From positions 1 through 43,419 of the forward strand of contig URAP01000015.1 in NCBI GenBank assembly GCA_900545935.1: a stretch of 43,419 nucleotides of DNA, given 5' to 3'. This document shows, piece after piece, positions 7,861-15,739 of this stretch. The translations under genes and the position numbers were made by a program. The number at the start of each line of letters is the position of its first letter. Position 1 is the first letter of the stretch. Below the pieces are notes generated by a model. The model did not search any database, was not told the DNA's origin, and worked only from the letters and a program-made list of their open reading frames with translations. This DNA is from an uncultured Eubacteriales bacterium. Lineage in GTDB: Bacteria; Bacillota; Clostridia; Oscillospirales; CAG-272.

Positions 7861-9564
7861 ATGAGCGACATCCTTGAAAACGAAGGCCCCGAGTGCGGCT
7901 CGGCAACTAATTTTATACACGATATAATTGATGAGGATATGCGGGAGGGTGTGTGCGATACAGTGCATACTCGTTTTCCGCCCGAGCCTAACGGTTATCT
8001 TCATATCGGCTCCGCAAAGGCGATATGGATAAACAGCTCTACCGCAAAGAAGTACGGCGGGCTCTTCAACCTCCGATATGATGATACCAACCCAATGAAA
8101 GAGAGCGACGAATACGTCCGCTCGATATACGAGGATCTGTGCTGGCTCGGCGCGGAGCCGAACGGCGGTGTATACTACGGCTCTGATTATTTCGAGCAGT
8201 GCTACGAATATGCCGTAAAGCTGATACGCGACGGCAACGCATACGTGTGCGACCTCTCGCGCGAGGATCTTGAGCGCTACCGCGGCGATGCGGACGACTA
8301 TTCGGATAAGGGAATAGTATCTCCCTACCGCGAGCGCCCGATAGAGGAGAGCCTCGACCTCTTCCGCCGCATGAAGGAGGGCGAATTCCCCGACGGCGCA
8401 CGCACCCTGCGCGCGAAGATAGACCCGAATTCGGATAATTCCTATCTGCGCGATCCGGTCATATACCGCATCCGTCACGTTCATCATCACCGTCAGGGCG
8501 ACGCATGGTGTATCTACCCGATGTACGACTTTGCGCATCCGATACAGGATGCTATCGAGGGCATAACCTACTCGCTCTGCTCGACCGAGTTCCGCAATCA
8601 CCGCCCACTCTATGACTGGGTGGTTGAAAAGTGCGGCTTTGAGCATCGCCCGAAGCAGCGTGAGTTCGGAAGAATGAACGTCACCTATACCGTCATGAGC
8701 AAGCGTTTTCTGCGTTTTCTTGTCGAGCACGGCGTTGTCGACGGCTGGGATGACCCGCGTATGCCTACGCTCTCCGGCTTGCGCCGCCGCGGCTACACAC
8801 CCGGCGCTATCTTCGATTTCGTCAGCCGCTCCGGCGTGTCGAATACCGATACCACCGCAGCCGCCGAGCTGCTCGACTACTGTCTGCGCGAGGAGCTCGG
8901 AGAGACCGCGCCGCGCCGCGTCTGCGTTACAGAGCCGATAAAGGTCGTTGTAGATAACTATCCCGAGGATAAGACCGAATATTTCCCCCTGCCGAATCAC
9001 CCCGCACATCCCGAGCTCGGCACCCGTGAGGTCGCCTTCACGCGCGAGCTATATATCGAAGCGAGCGATTTCGCGGAGGTCCCGCCGCCTAAGTTCCACC
9101 GTCTCCGTCCCGACGGAGAGGTGCGTCTGATGGGAGCATACATCGTCAGACTGACCGACATTGTCAAGAATGACGACGGCAGCATTCGCGAGCTGCATGT
9201 GACCGCAGACCTTGAAACGGGCAGCGGAATGCCGACCGACGGGCGCAAGGTAAAGGGCACCGTGCACTGGGTTAGCGCCGCACATTGCGAGGATATCGAC
9301 ATCGTGCTGTACGACCGTCTGTTCACTATTCCCGATGTCGCGTCATATACTACCTCGGACCACAATGTTGAAGAGATACTCGAGTTCGTCAATCCCGACT
9401 CTGCCCGCAGACTCTCGCATGCAAAGGCAGAGCCCTCGATCGCCGAGCTGCGCCCGGGCGAGGCTGTTCAGTTCGTCCGCATGGGCTACTATACGCCCGA
9501 CTCAAAGGAGAGCGGAGTATTTAACCGAATAATCCCGCTCAAGGACGGCTACCGTCCCGGCTGA
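7861..9564 (+). CDS. glnS: glutaminyl-tRNA synthetase
   Basis: The 567-residue protein is a class I GlnRS, directly attaching glutamine to tRNA-Gln. Signatures are RFPPEPNGYLHIGSAKAI (residues about 39-56), WDDPRMPTLSGLRRRGY, and VMSKRFLRFL as the KMSKS loop. The last His of HIGH is Ser here. The C-terminal anticodon-binding beta barrels contain GTVHWVSAAHCEDIDIVLYD, usual for GlnRS. Most Firmicutes instead make Gln-tRNA by amidation of misacylated Glu-tRNA with GatCAB, so the gltX-glnS tandem is notable. The start has an AAAGGAAGGA site. An asd gene follows at 110 bp. Confidence 0.94.
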   Translation: MSDILENEGPECGSATNFIHDIIDEDMREGVCDTVHTRFPPEPNGYLHIGSAKAIWINSSTAKKYGGLFNLRYDDTNPMKESDEYVRSIYEDLCWLGAEPNGGVYYGSDYFEQCYEYAVKLIRDGNAYVCDLSREDLERYRGDADDYSDKGIVSPYRERPIEESLDLFRRMKEGEFPDGARTLRAKIDPNSDNSYLRDPVIYRIRHVHHHRQGDAWCIYPMYDFAHPIQDAIEGITYSLCSTEFRNHRPLYDWVVEKCGFEHRPKQREFGRMNVTYTVMSKRFLRFLVEHGVVDGWDDPRMPTLSGLRRRGYTPGAIFDFVSRSGVSNTDTTAAAELLDYCLREELGETAPRRVCVTEPIKVVVDNYPEDKTEYFPLPNHPAHPELGTREVAFTRELYIEASDFAEVPPPKFHRLRPDGEVRLMGAYIVRLTDIVKNDDGSIRELHVTADLETGSGMPTDGRKVKGTVHWVSAAHCEDIDIVLYDRLFTIPDVASYTTSDHNVEEILEFVNPDSARRLSHAKAEPSIAELRPGEAVQFVRMGYYTPDSKESGVFNRIIPLKDGYRPG

Positions 9565-9675
9565 TCGGGCTGCAAAGCATAAGGAAAACCGTCGGCTGTA
9601 TTCGGCGCGCCGTGCAGTGCGCGTCTGAGCCATAATATACCATTTTATAATACTTAAATCCGAAAGGCAAATATC

Positions 9676-10770
9676 ATGTTTACTGTTGAAAAGAAGCTCC
9701 GTGCAGGCATAATCGGCGCTACCGGTATGGTAGGGCAGCGTTTTGTAATGCTGCTGCAGAACCACCCCTATTTTGATCTGACAGTTCTCGCCGCAAGTGC
9801 CCGTTCCGCGGGAAAGCGTTATGAGGATGCGGTCGGAGATCACTGGAAGATGAAGGATCCCATGCCCGAGAGCGTGCGCGGCATGGTTGTCGCCGATGCC
9901 TCCGACGTTGCGTCGGTCGCCGAGCAGGTCGATTTTGTTTTCTGCGCCGTCAATATGGACAAGGCGGCTATAATCGAGCTCGAGGAGGCTTATGCAAAGG
10001 CTGAAACCCCCGTGTTCTCGAATAACTCCGCTAACCGTTGGACTCCCGACGTTCCCATGCTCATGCCCGAGGTCAACGACTCGCATCTTGCGGTGCTCGA
10101 GACTCAGAAAAAGCGTCTCGGTACTAAGCGCGGCTTCATCGTCGTAAAGCCTAACTGCTCTATACAGAGCTACACTCCCCTCCTTACCCCTCTGCTTGAT
10201 TTCGGACCCCGCGAGGTCGTTGTGTCGACCTATCAGGCGATCTCCGGTGCCGGCAAGACCTTCGCAGACTGGCCCGAGATGAACGACAATGTCATCCCGT
10301 ATATCGGCGGAGAGGATGAAAAGAGCGAGCGCGAGCCGCTGCGTATCTGGGGTACGGTCGAAAACGGCGTGATTGTCCCCGCGACCCGCCCCGTTATCAG
10401 TGCACAGTGCATACGTGTGCCTGTCACCGACGGTCATCTTGCTGCCGTGTTCGTCAGCTTCGACCGTAAGCCGAGCAAGGAGGAGATACTTGAGCTCTGG
10501 CGCAGCTTCCGCGGCAAGCCGCAGGAGCTCGGACTGCCGCACGCGCCCGAGCAGTTTATCACATACTTTGAGGAGAACGACCGTCCGCAGACGCATACCG
10601 AGAGGGATATCTACGGCGGAATGGGTATCACCGCAGGCAGACTGCGCGAGGATAATAACTTCGACTGGCGCTTTATAGGTCTGTCGCATAATACGCTGCG
10701 CGGCGCAGCGGGCGGCGCGATGCTCGGCGCAGAGCTGCTTACCGCTCTCGGTTATCTGACCGCAAAGTAA
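9676..10770 (+). CDS. asd: aspartate-semialdehyde dehydrogenase (archaeal/fungal type)
   Basis: The 364-residue enzyme reduces aspartyl phosphate to aspartate semialdehyde in the aspartate-family amino acid pathway, feeding lysine, threonine and methionine synthesis and diaminopimelate for the wall. The NADP site is GIIGATGMVGQRF (residues 11-23). The catalytic Cys is in KPNCSIQSYTPLL at about residue 160. STYQAISGAGK and VPVTDGHLAAVFV are typical of the archaeal/fungal-type class rather than the common bacterial class. The start follows GAAAGGCAAATATC. A clear terminator lies 110 bp downstream. Confidence 0.94.
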   Translation: MFTVEKKLRAGIIGATGMVGQRFVMLLQNHPYFDLTVLAASARSAGKRYEDAVGDHWKMKDPMPESVRGMVVADASDVASVAEQVDFVFCAVNMDKAAIIELEEAYAKAETPVFSNNSANRWTPDVPMLMPEVNDSHLAVLETQKKRLGTKRGFIVVKPNCSIQSYTPLLTPLLDFGPREVVVSTYQAISGAGKTFADWPEMNDNVIPYIGGEDEKSEREPLRIWGTVENGVIVPATRPVISAQCIRVPVTDGHLAAVFVSFDRKPSKEEILELWRSFRGKPQELGLPHAPEQFITYFEENDRPQTHTERDIYGGMGITAGRLREDNNFDWRFIGLSHNTLRGAAGGAMLGAELLTALGYLTAK

Positions 10771-10881
10771 AACGCAATAACGCCGGCTTATTTCGGATAA
10801 AATCAGGGCGTAACAAATTTAATCCGATTTCGGGTAGAATCAAAAGAAATATAATGCATGCCGAATATCGGTGTGCGTTGC

Positions 10882-10923
10882 ATCCCGCATCGAACTGCGC
10901 AGCGGCTCGATGCGGGATTTTTC
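10882..10923 (+). terminator. intrinsic terminator after asd
   Basis: ATCCCGCATCGA (10882-10893) pairs perfectly with TCGATGCGGGAT (10907-10918), followed by a T run. The rest of the 319-bp gap before the DUF11 gene has a second GC hairpin (CGATGCGG/CCGCATCG, 11027-11048) without a T tract and no ORF I can support. Confidence 0.85.
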
Positions 10924-11089
10924 TGTATTTTATCATTCGGTCTCCCTTTTAGCCGATTCCTTCCTCCCCGCATATAATGTAAGGCGGGCTTGCATCCGCT
11001 GCGTGCGGCGGAGCTGCCCGTACGTTCGATGCGGCGGTGCCCGCATCGGGACTTTAAAATAAGACAATATTTTCGGAAAGGAAAAGAAT

Positions 11090-11944
11090 ATGGCTCAGTT
11101 CACAAATCAGGCGCAGCTCTCCTACGGCGGAACGGTGCTCAATTCAAATGTGGCTGTCGGTGAGATACGCGAGGTGCTCAGCGCGGCGAAGGCGACTACC
11201 TCTTCGGGCTACACGGTCGGCGAGGATGTCACCTATATCGTCAGCATAGTTAACTCGGGAACATCGCCCTATACGGGCGTTACCGTGACCGACAGCATGG
11301 GCGAGTACGCGCTCGCGACGGGTGCGAGCGTCTATCCGCTGACCTATGTCGGCGGCTCTGCGCGGCTGTATATAGACGGCGTTCTGCAGACTGCGCCGAC
11401 CGTAGCTGCGGATAATACCGTAACCTTCAGCGGCATCAATATCCCCGCGGGCGGCAACGCAGTGCTCGTCTATGAAGCAACGCCGAACTCCTACGCGCCG
11501 CTTGCTGTCGCCTCGTCGATAACTAATACCGCGACTGTCTCGGGCGCGGGCATCGTCACACCTATCACGGTGACCGAGACGCTTCCCGTAACCACAGCCG
11601 CGTCGCTCTCGATAACCAAGCAGATATCTCCCGTCCCCGTTAACGAAAACGGTACGCTCACCTACACCTTCCTCATTCAAAACTACGGCGGAACGGCTGT
11701 GAGTGCGGGCGAGAATGTTATCCTCCGTGATACCTTTGACCCGCTGCTCAGCGATATCTCAGCCGCCCTGAACGGCACGGCGCTCACGAGCGCAGACTAC
11801 ACCTACGACACCGTAAGCGGTGTGTTTGCGACGAATGCGGGCGTCATCACCGTTCCCGCAGCGACCTTCTCGCAGAACGCGACGACGGGCGAATGGACGG
11901 TTACACCGGGTCTTACCACCGTTACCGTGAGCGGAACGATCTGA
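11090..11944 (+). CDS. DUF11-repeat (conserved repeat domain) protein
   Basis: The 284-residue protein has no signal peptide or transmembrane segment, and is rich in Thr, Val, Ala and Gly. Two DUF11-type beta-sandwich segments are visible: one around residues 35-135 (GEDVTYIVSIVNSGTSPYTG, then VTVTDSMG) and one from about 177 (LSITKQISPVPVNENGTLTY, LIQNYGGTAVSAGENVILRD). DUF11 domains usually form surface adhesin stalks, so the missing export signal is odd. It starts with MAQFTNQAQLSY and has a GGAAAGGAAAAG site. It is flanked by terminators and seems monocistronic. An array of 14-bp repeats starts exactly at its stop codon. Function unknown. Confidence 0.75.
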   Translation: MAQFTNQAQLSYGGTVLNSNVAVGEIREVLSAAKATTSSGYTVGEDVTYIVSIVNSGTSPYTGVTVTDSMGEYALATGASVYPLTYVGGSARLYIDGVLQTAPTVAADNTVTFSGINIPAGGNAVLVYEATPNSYAPLAVASSITNTATVSGAGIVTPITVTETLPVTTAASLSITKQISPVPVNENGTLTYTFLIQNYGGTAVSAGENVILRDTFDPLLSDISAALNGTALTSADYTYDTVSGVFATNAGVITVPAATFSQNATTGEWTVTPGLTTVTVSGTI

Positions 11945-12039
11945 TGTGAGCGCTTTAATGCGGATGACTTGATGCAAACGTTTTGATGTGCAAGCCGTAA
12001 TGCGGATTCTTTGAGGTGAACGCTTTAATGCGATTGCTT
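11942..12039 (+). repeat. degenerate 14-bp tandem repeat, about seven units
   Basis: From the stop codon of the DUF11 gene the DNA reads in 14-bp steps: TGATGTGAGCGCTT, TAATGCGGATGACT, TGATGCAAACGTTT, TGATGTGCAAGCCG, TAATGCGGATTCTT, TGAGGTGAACGCTT, TAATGCGATTGCTT. Each unit starts T-purine-A and most end CTT or similar. A weak eighth unit (TGACATCAGACCGC) may follow. The rough consensus is TRATGYRRAYGCTT. The array ends about 40 bp before a terminator. Confidence 0.7.
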
Positions 12040-12077
12040 TGACATCAGACCGCCTGTACGGGCGAAAAAATAAAGAG

Positions 12078-12115
12078 AGCAGGGGAGTCGGCGAGAGTCG
12101 GCTTCCCTGCTTTTT
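12078..12115 (+). terminator. intrinsic terminator after DUF11 gene
   Basis: AGCAGGGGAGTCGG pairs with TCGGCTTCCCTGCT (some G-U pairs), followed by TTTTT. Confidence 0.85.
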
Positions 12116-12138
12116 CCGAATTCAGCCTTTTTATGCTA

Positions 12139-12167
12139 TTGACAAATCCGCCGCGCGGTGTTATTAT
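12139..12167 (+). promoter_or_regulatory. strong sigma-A promoter of the licC-like gene
   Basis: Consensus TTGACA (12139-12144) and TATTAT (12162-12167) with a 17-bp spacer, 70 bp upstream of the start codon. Confidence 0.8.
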
Positions 12168-12237
12168 CTTACTTGTGCTTTTTTCGGCAAATTACGCAGC
12201 CGCACGGCGGCAATACATAGACATAGGAGAAAAATAA

Positions 12238-13125
12238 ATGGAACTGACACGTATGCAATTCGACGTTTTGACGGCGCTGCTTGAGCGCTCCGGAATGTCA
12301 CAGCGTGCATTACAGAAAAAGACGGGCTACTCGCTCGGAAGTGTAAATAAAACTCTGCACGAGCTCAGCGATGCAGGGCTTGTCGACGGCGGCGCGGTCA
12401 GCGCGAGCGGACTCGATGCGCTTGAACCGTATAGAGTAAAGCGCGCGGTCATTATTGCCGCAGGCTTCGGCTCCCGCCTTGTTCCCGTAACGCTCAACAC
12501 GCCCAAACCGCTCGTTCGCGTAAACGGCAAGCGCATAATCGACGGAATTCTCGACGCACTGCTTGCAGCGGGCATAGAGGATATCGTCATAGTGCGCGGA
12601 TACCTTTCCGAGCAGTTCGATCAGCTGCTGTACAAGTATCCGATGATACGCTTTATCGAAAATCCCGCATATAACGAGGCGAACAACATATCCTCCGCAA
12701 TGTGCGCGAGATATCTGCTTTCGGAGGCGTATGTCTGCGAGGCGGACCTGCTTATCTCCAATCCCGCAATAATCAAAAAGTATAACTACCGCTCTAACTT
12801 CCTCGGCATAAAGAAGGATCGCACCGACGACTGGTGCTTCGACGTTGTCGACGGCATTATCACCGCGCAGAAGGTCGGCGGAATCGACTGCTATCAGGAG
12901 GTCGGCATCTCCTACTGGGATGCGTCGTACGGGCGCAAGCTCGCAGAGCACCTCAAGGCCGCCTATGAGATGCCCGGCGGTAAAGAGAGGTATTGGGATC
13001 AGGTCCCGTTCCTTATTTTCCGTGACGAGTATAAGGTCGATATACGCGAGTGCTACGATGACGATATTGTTGAGATAGACACCTTCCGCGAGCTTAAGGC
13101 TATCGACTCGACCTACGACGTCTGA
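12238..13125 (+). CDS. winged-helix + LicC-like (CTP:phosphocholine) nucleotidyltransferase
   Basis: The 295-residue protein has two parts. Residues 1-65 are a MarR-like winged helix (MQFDVLTALLERSGMSQRAL, then LGSVNKTLHELSDAGLV). From residue 68 comes a nucleotidyltransferase with AVIIAAGFGSRLVPVTLNTP and KPLVRVNGKRIIDG, the sugar-1-P/choline-P nucleotidyltransferase signature. Within that group NPAYNEANNISSA and the lengths fit LicC-type cytidylyltransferases, which make CDP-choline to decorate surface polymers. The start has a TAGGAG site and a strong promoter. No licA kinase or licD transferase is nearby, but a surface-polymer operon begins 5 kb downstream, beyond the A+T-rich cassette. 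Choline specificity is inferred, and other CDP or UDP products are possible. Confidence 0.75.
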   Translation: MELTRMQFDVLTALLERSGMSQRALQKKTGYSLGSVNKTLHELSDAGLVDGGAVSASGLDALEPYRVKRAVIIAAGFGSRLVPVTLNTPKPLVRVNGKRIIDGILDALLAAGIEDIVIVRGYLSEQFDQLLYKYPMIRFIENPAYNEANNISSAMCARYLLSEAYVCEADLLISNPAIIKKYNYRSNFLGIKKDRTDDWCFDVVDGIITAQKVGGIDCYQEVGISYWDASYGRKLAEHLKAAYEMPGGKERYWDQVPFLIFRDEYKVDIRECYDDDIVEIDTFRELKAIDSTYDV

Positions 13126-13152
13126 GTCCGACAGAATCAAACACAGCTGCTT

Positions 13153-13185
13153 TTTGCCGCCCCTGTACGGGGGCGGCAAATTTTT
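13153..13185 (+). terminator. intrinsic terminator of the licC-like gene
   Basis: GCCGCCCC and GGGGGCGGC form a hairpin around TGTAC, within TTTGCC...GGCAAA, followed by TTTTT. It marks the left edge of the A+T-rich region. Confidence 0.9.
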
Positions 13186-13187
13186 AG

Positions 13188-13346
13188 CAACAGAAAACCA
13201 CTGGTTCAATTGGAGTTTTTCTATTAAAAAAAACAAACGCTTTAGAGGCGGCTTGTGAACGCTTGCAGCCAGCAGATCTTTTAGCCTCGCGGTATCTGCG
13301 GCTTTCAACTGCAGAGCAAAGGGAAATATTAAAAAATACGGGTTGA
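13188..13346 (+). pseudogene. start-less ORF remnant
   Basis: A 52-codon open stretch ends with TGA at 13344-13346 and reads like genuine protein in its second half (ALEAACERLQPADLLASRY, then LRLSTAEQREILKNTG). It has no ATG or GTG start and an A8 run near the middle where a frame could have slipped. It looks like the C-terminal stub of a lost gene at the junction between the G+C-rich chromosome and the A+T-rich cassette. I cannot name the parent family. Confidence 0.3.
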
Positions 13347-14067
13347 AGAAGTGAATAAGGAAAAAATGATATAGTACGGCAGAACGTCTGCAATAACTGG
13401 CGGATTCATTGTATTTCTCTGAAAGGAATTAATTCGCCCTTTCTGTGTGTATTTTTATCCCATAATGTATGCCTGTGCATTTAGAGGAGTAAAAAAACTC
13501 ACGCCCAATATTTGCCTATTTCTCACAATTAAAGCTAAATTGCTATGTGAAAAATGTGCTGACTTTAGCCATTATTGAAAAACTATTGACATATTTGCTT
13601 TTGTATGGTATTATGTGTACGGCATAACGTTCTTTGAATTTTATTTTTTGGTATAATAATGGTGTGACTTTTAATGTCATATGAGTGGGGTAAAAAATAA
13701 AACAACTATACAGTATGTGTAAAAAGAAATTCATTGATATGTATACGGCGTTGTTGTCTACATATGCTTGCAGAGTGGTGTTTTGCGTTTGATAAGCTTT
13801 TTTGAAGATGTGAAAAAGTATGTTGATGCAGACGAAATGCTTAGCTTCTTCATTTATTGTGCAGAGCGTCGGATTGTGGCCGTTAATATTTTCTTGTGTG
13901 CAAATTAGTGTTGACTATATAGGAAGTCGTGTTGTGCCCCAAATAGATATACTCGGGGCTTAGCGCGTTTTCATATGAAATCTGGATGACTATTTACATA
14001 TTAGGATAAATCCTTTTTTGCAAGACAACAGAGCGTGTTATTGAACTTAACAAAGGGGAAAAGTACG
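13347..14067 (+). other. A+T-rich leader region of the peptide cassette
   Basis: This 720-bp stretch has no certain gene. It holds the promoter at 13586-13614 and possible gene debris at 13715-13908: one frame gives MCKKKFIDMYTALLSTYACR and stops, and a -1 shifted frame continues with FFEDVKKYVDADEMLSFFIY to a TAG at 13906-13908. The pieces would join only through one or two frameshifts, and no ribosome binding site is evident. A weak hairpin (GCCCC...GGGGC) lies near 13936-13959. Confidence 0.35.
13586..13614 (+). promoter_or_regulatory. consensus promoter reading into the A+T-rich cassette
   Basis: TTGACA (13586-13591), a 17-bp spacer and TATTAT (13609-13614). It is the best promoter in the region and would give a leader of about 450 nt before the 50-residue peptide gene, or serve a now-broken upstream ORF. 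Confidence 0.7.
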
Positions 14068-14220
14068 ATGAGTGATTACAGAACCTGCAGAATAGATGCT
14101 GACATAGTTATCATTGATAGTGGTTTGGACAAAACACTTCAGCTGAATGAAAATATAATTGGTGGCGTGAGAATATGCGTTGATGATGAGGAAAATGCTG
14201 TTATTTCTGAAAATTTTTAG
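14068..14220 (+). CDS. 50-aa acidic peptide, candidate precursor peptide
   Basis: The start ATG at 14068 has a strong AAAGGGG site; a longer frame from 14035 lacks one. The peptide is acidic, has Cys7 and Cys37, and has no signal peptide or transmembrane helix. Residues 22-33 (KTLQLNENIIGG) resemble the end of a double-glycine leader (Ile at -4, Gly at -2 and -1), which would leave a 17-residue acidic C-terminal part, VRICVDDEENAVISENF. The spacing of the upstream Leu and Glu is one residue off consensus. It is followed at once by a membrane metallopeptidase, a cysteine-peptidase-like protein and an ABC exporter, the company expected for an exported ribosomal peptide. That role is inference. 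Confidence 0.55.
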   Translation: MSDYRTCRIDADIVIIDSGLDKTLQLNENIIGGVRICVDDEENAVISENF

Positions 14221-14230
14221 CCAAAGAGTT

Positions 14231-14836
14231 ATGAAGATATATTCAGAGAAAAAATGTAGCCAGGTTGTTTCTGCGTGTATTGACCAATACCCGGATGCAA
14301 TGCGGATGCCGGTTTTGGAATGTTGGAAAAAATATAAACTTGTGGCTTGCATTATTGTACTTTTGTTAAGTGTAATGTTGGGTGTTGCAACAGTTAAAAC
14401 TTATAAGGATGTTGCTTTATTTGTTAAAAATACATTTAGCTGCTGGCGTTTGATGGTTTTGGTTATCGGATTCTTGACTATTGTCGTGATTGAGACTCTT
14501 TGCATTTGTATCCATGAATTTATACATATGCTGGGGTATAAAATATTTTGTTGCAAAAGTGTGTTTGTTTATACAAAAAAAACGTTTACGTTTTCTGTTT
14601 TAGGAATTGGTTGGTTAACAAAAAAGCAAGTGCTGATCATAACGGTGCTTCCTTTTTTGACCATCAGTGCAGTTTCATTCTTGGTTTCTATTATAACAGA
14701 AAGTGGGCTGCTATTAGCGTGGCTATTGCTTATTAATCTAGCTCTGTCTAGTTCAGATATTGTCTGTATGTTTGTGATAGCAAAGATTCCTTCAAACTCT
14801 TTGGTTTTGGGGCATTATTATAGGCGTCAACAGTAG
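14231..14836 (+). CDS. DUF3267-type membrane zinc metallopeptidase
   Basis: About 201 residues from ATG 14231 (MKIYSEKKCSQ); in-frame ATGs at 14180-14195 would overlap the peptide gene and could allow translational coupling, so the start is uncertain. Four hydrophobic segments are visible (about residues 35-55, 75-98, 130-150 and 158-185). The zinc motif CIHEFIHMLGYKI (HExxH) lies at the end of the second, as in DUF3267 proteins, a group of membrane-embedded zincins. It could cleave a membrane-associated peptide. The next gene starts within 2 bp of its stop. Base composition is A+T-rich, unlike the chromosome around. Family assignment is from the HExxH-in-membrane pattern. Confidence 0.65.
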   Translation: MKIYSEKKCSQVVSACIDQYPDAMRMPVLECWKKYKLVACIIVLLLSVMLGVATVKTYKDVALFVKNTFSCWRLMVLVIGFLTIVVIETLCICIHEFIHMLGYKIFCCKSVFVYTKKTFTFSVLGIGWLTKKQVLIITVLPFLTISAVSFLVSIITESGLLLAWLLLINLALSSSDIVCMFVIAKIPSNSLVLGHYYRRQQ

Positions 14837-14837
14837 G

Positions 14838-15608
14838 ATGGTAATGGTTTATGACTTGGATAAAATGGCGATAAGGAAATATTCGGAATACGAGAAAACG
14901 ATTACATCGGATATGTGCTTTGATTATTTCGGTAAATATGATTATGAGTATGATATTCTAAGATGCAAACTTGGATTTCGTCTTGAAAACAGGTCGGATT
15001 TAGAAGTTGCTCAAGTATTGCTAAATTTCACATATAAGGCTTTGTTGCCGGGCAATGGTGATTATGAAAAGATTAGATACAACTGCAACTCGCTTTCGAT
15101 TATGGAAGAAACGGAGAAGAATCGAATCAAAAGTAATTGCTATATGTATTGTACTTTGCTTACTGAACTGTTGCTTGCATATGGAATAAGAGCTCGTATG
15201 ATAGTATGTAGACCGTTGAATTTTCACAACAACACTGATTGTCATTGTATGGTCCATGCATATATACGTGATTTCAATAAATGGATTGCATTAGATCCAG
15301 CTAATTGTGCCAGTTTTAGGGATGCATCTGGAAATTTTATTAATATTTCAGAAATAAGACGATCGATTGTCGATGGTATACATTATAGTGTGTTTTGTGG
15401 CACCAAAAAGAATTCTAAAATGATAAAAGATTATTTACAGCACTATTTAGTAAGCTTTTTTTCGTTTGAAAAAAACTATTTTAATTCATATTCGTATGAT
15501 GAGTCTAACCGGACGAATGTTTTGCTTCCGCTCGCACTTAAAAAATATATCAACATATTGCCATGTGTAAGAATTTCTTATAATGAGAAACAATATTGGA
15601 GTATATAA
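14838..15608 (+). CDS. transglutaminase/cysteine-peptidase-like protein, catalytic triad intact
   Basis: The 256-residue protein is soluble. A transglutaminase-like core is visible: nucleophile region SNCYMYCTLLTELLLAYGIR (residues about 98-117), general base in DCHCMVHAYI, and the acid in WIALDPANCASF. The Cys-His-Asp order and spacing match the bacterial transglutaminase-like superfamily, which includes the leader peptidases (B2) of lasso-peptide systems. It starts immediately after the metallopeptidase gene, so the two are probably co-transcribed. A second start at codon 3 (ATG 14844) is possible. It could trim or cross-link the 50-residue peptide (inference). No asparagine-synthetase-like cyclase is nearby, so a classic lasso system is not supported. 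Confidence 0.65.
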   Translation: MVMVYDLDKMAIRKYSEYEKTITSDMCFDYFGKYDYEYDILRCKLGFRLENRSDLEVAQVLLNFTYKALLPGNGDYEKIRYNCNSLSIMEETEKNRIKSNCYMYCTLLTELLLAYGIRARMIVCRPLNFHNNTDCHCMVHAYIRDFNKWIALDPANCASFRDASGNFINISEIRRSIVDGIHYSVFCGTKKNSKMIKDYLQHYLVSFFSFEKNYFNSYSYDESNRTNVLLPLALKKYINILPCVRISYNEKQYWSI

Positions 15609-15739
15609 TATTACAACTTAATATACTATTTGAGATAATATAAAAGGTTTTGTTAAATAACGACATTTATAATATTTACTTAATGTTTGTACAATCGTAG
15701 CTATTGGAGACTTAGATTTCAAGTGAAAGGAATTCAGTT

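Noticed and set aside
7696..9009. 437-codon minus-strand frame over gltX/glnS
   Set aside because: Antisense shadow in G+C-rich DNA; the plus-strand synthetases are unambiguous.
12039..12284. 81-codon plus-strand frame between the repeat array and licC
   Set aside because: It contains a terminator hairpin and the licC promoter and has no ribosome site.
12310..13308. 332-codon minus-strand frame over the licC-like gene
   Set aside because: It is the antisense shadow of a well-motivated plus-strand gene with promoter, ribosome site and terminator.
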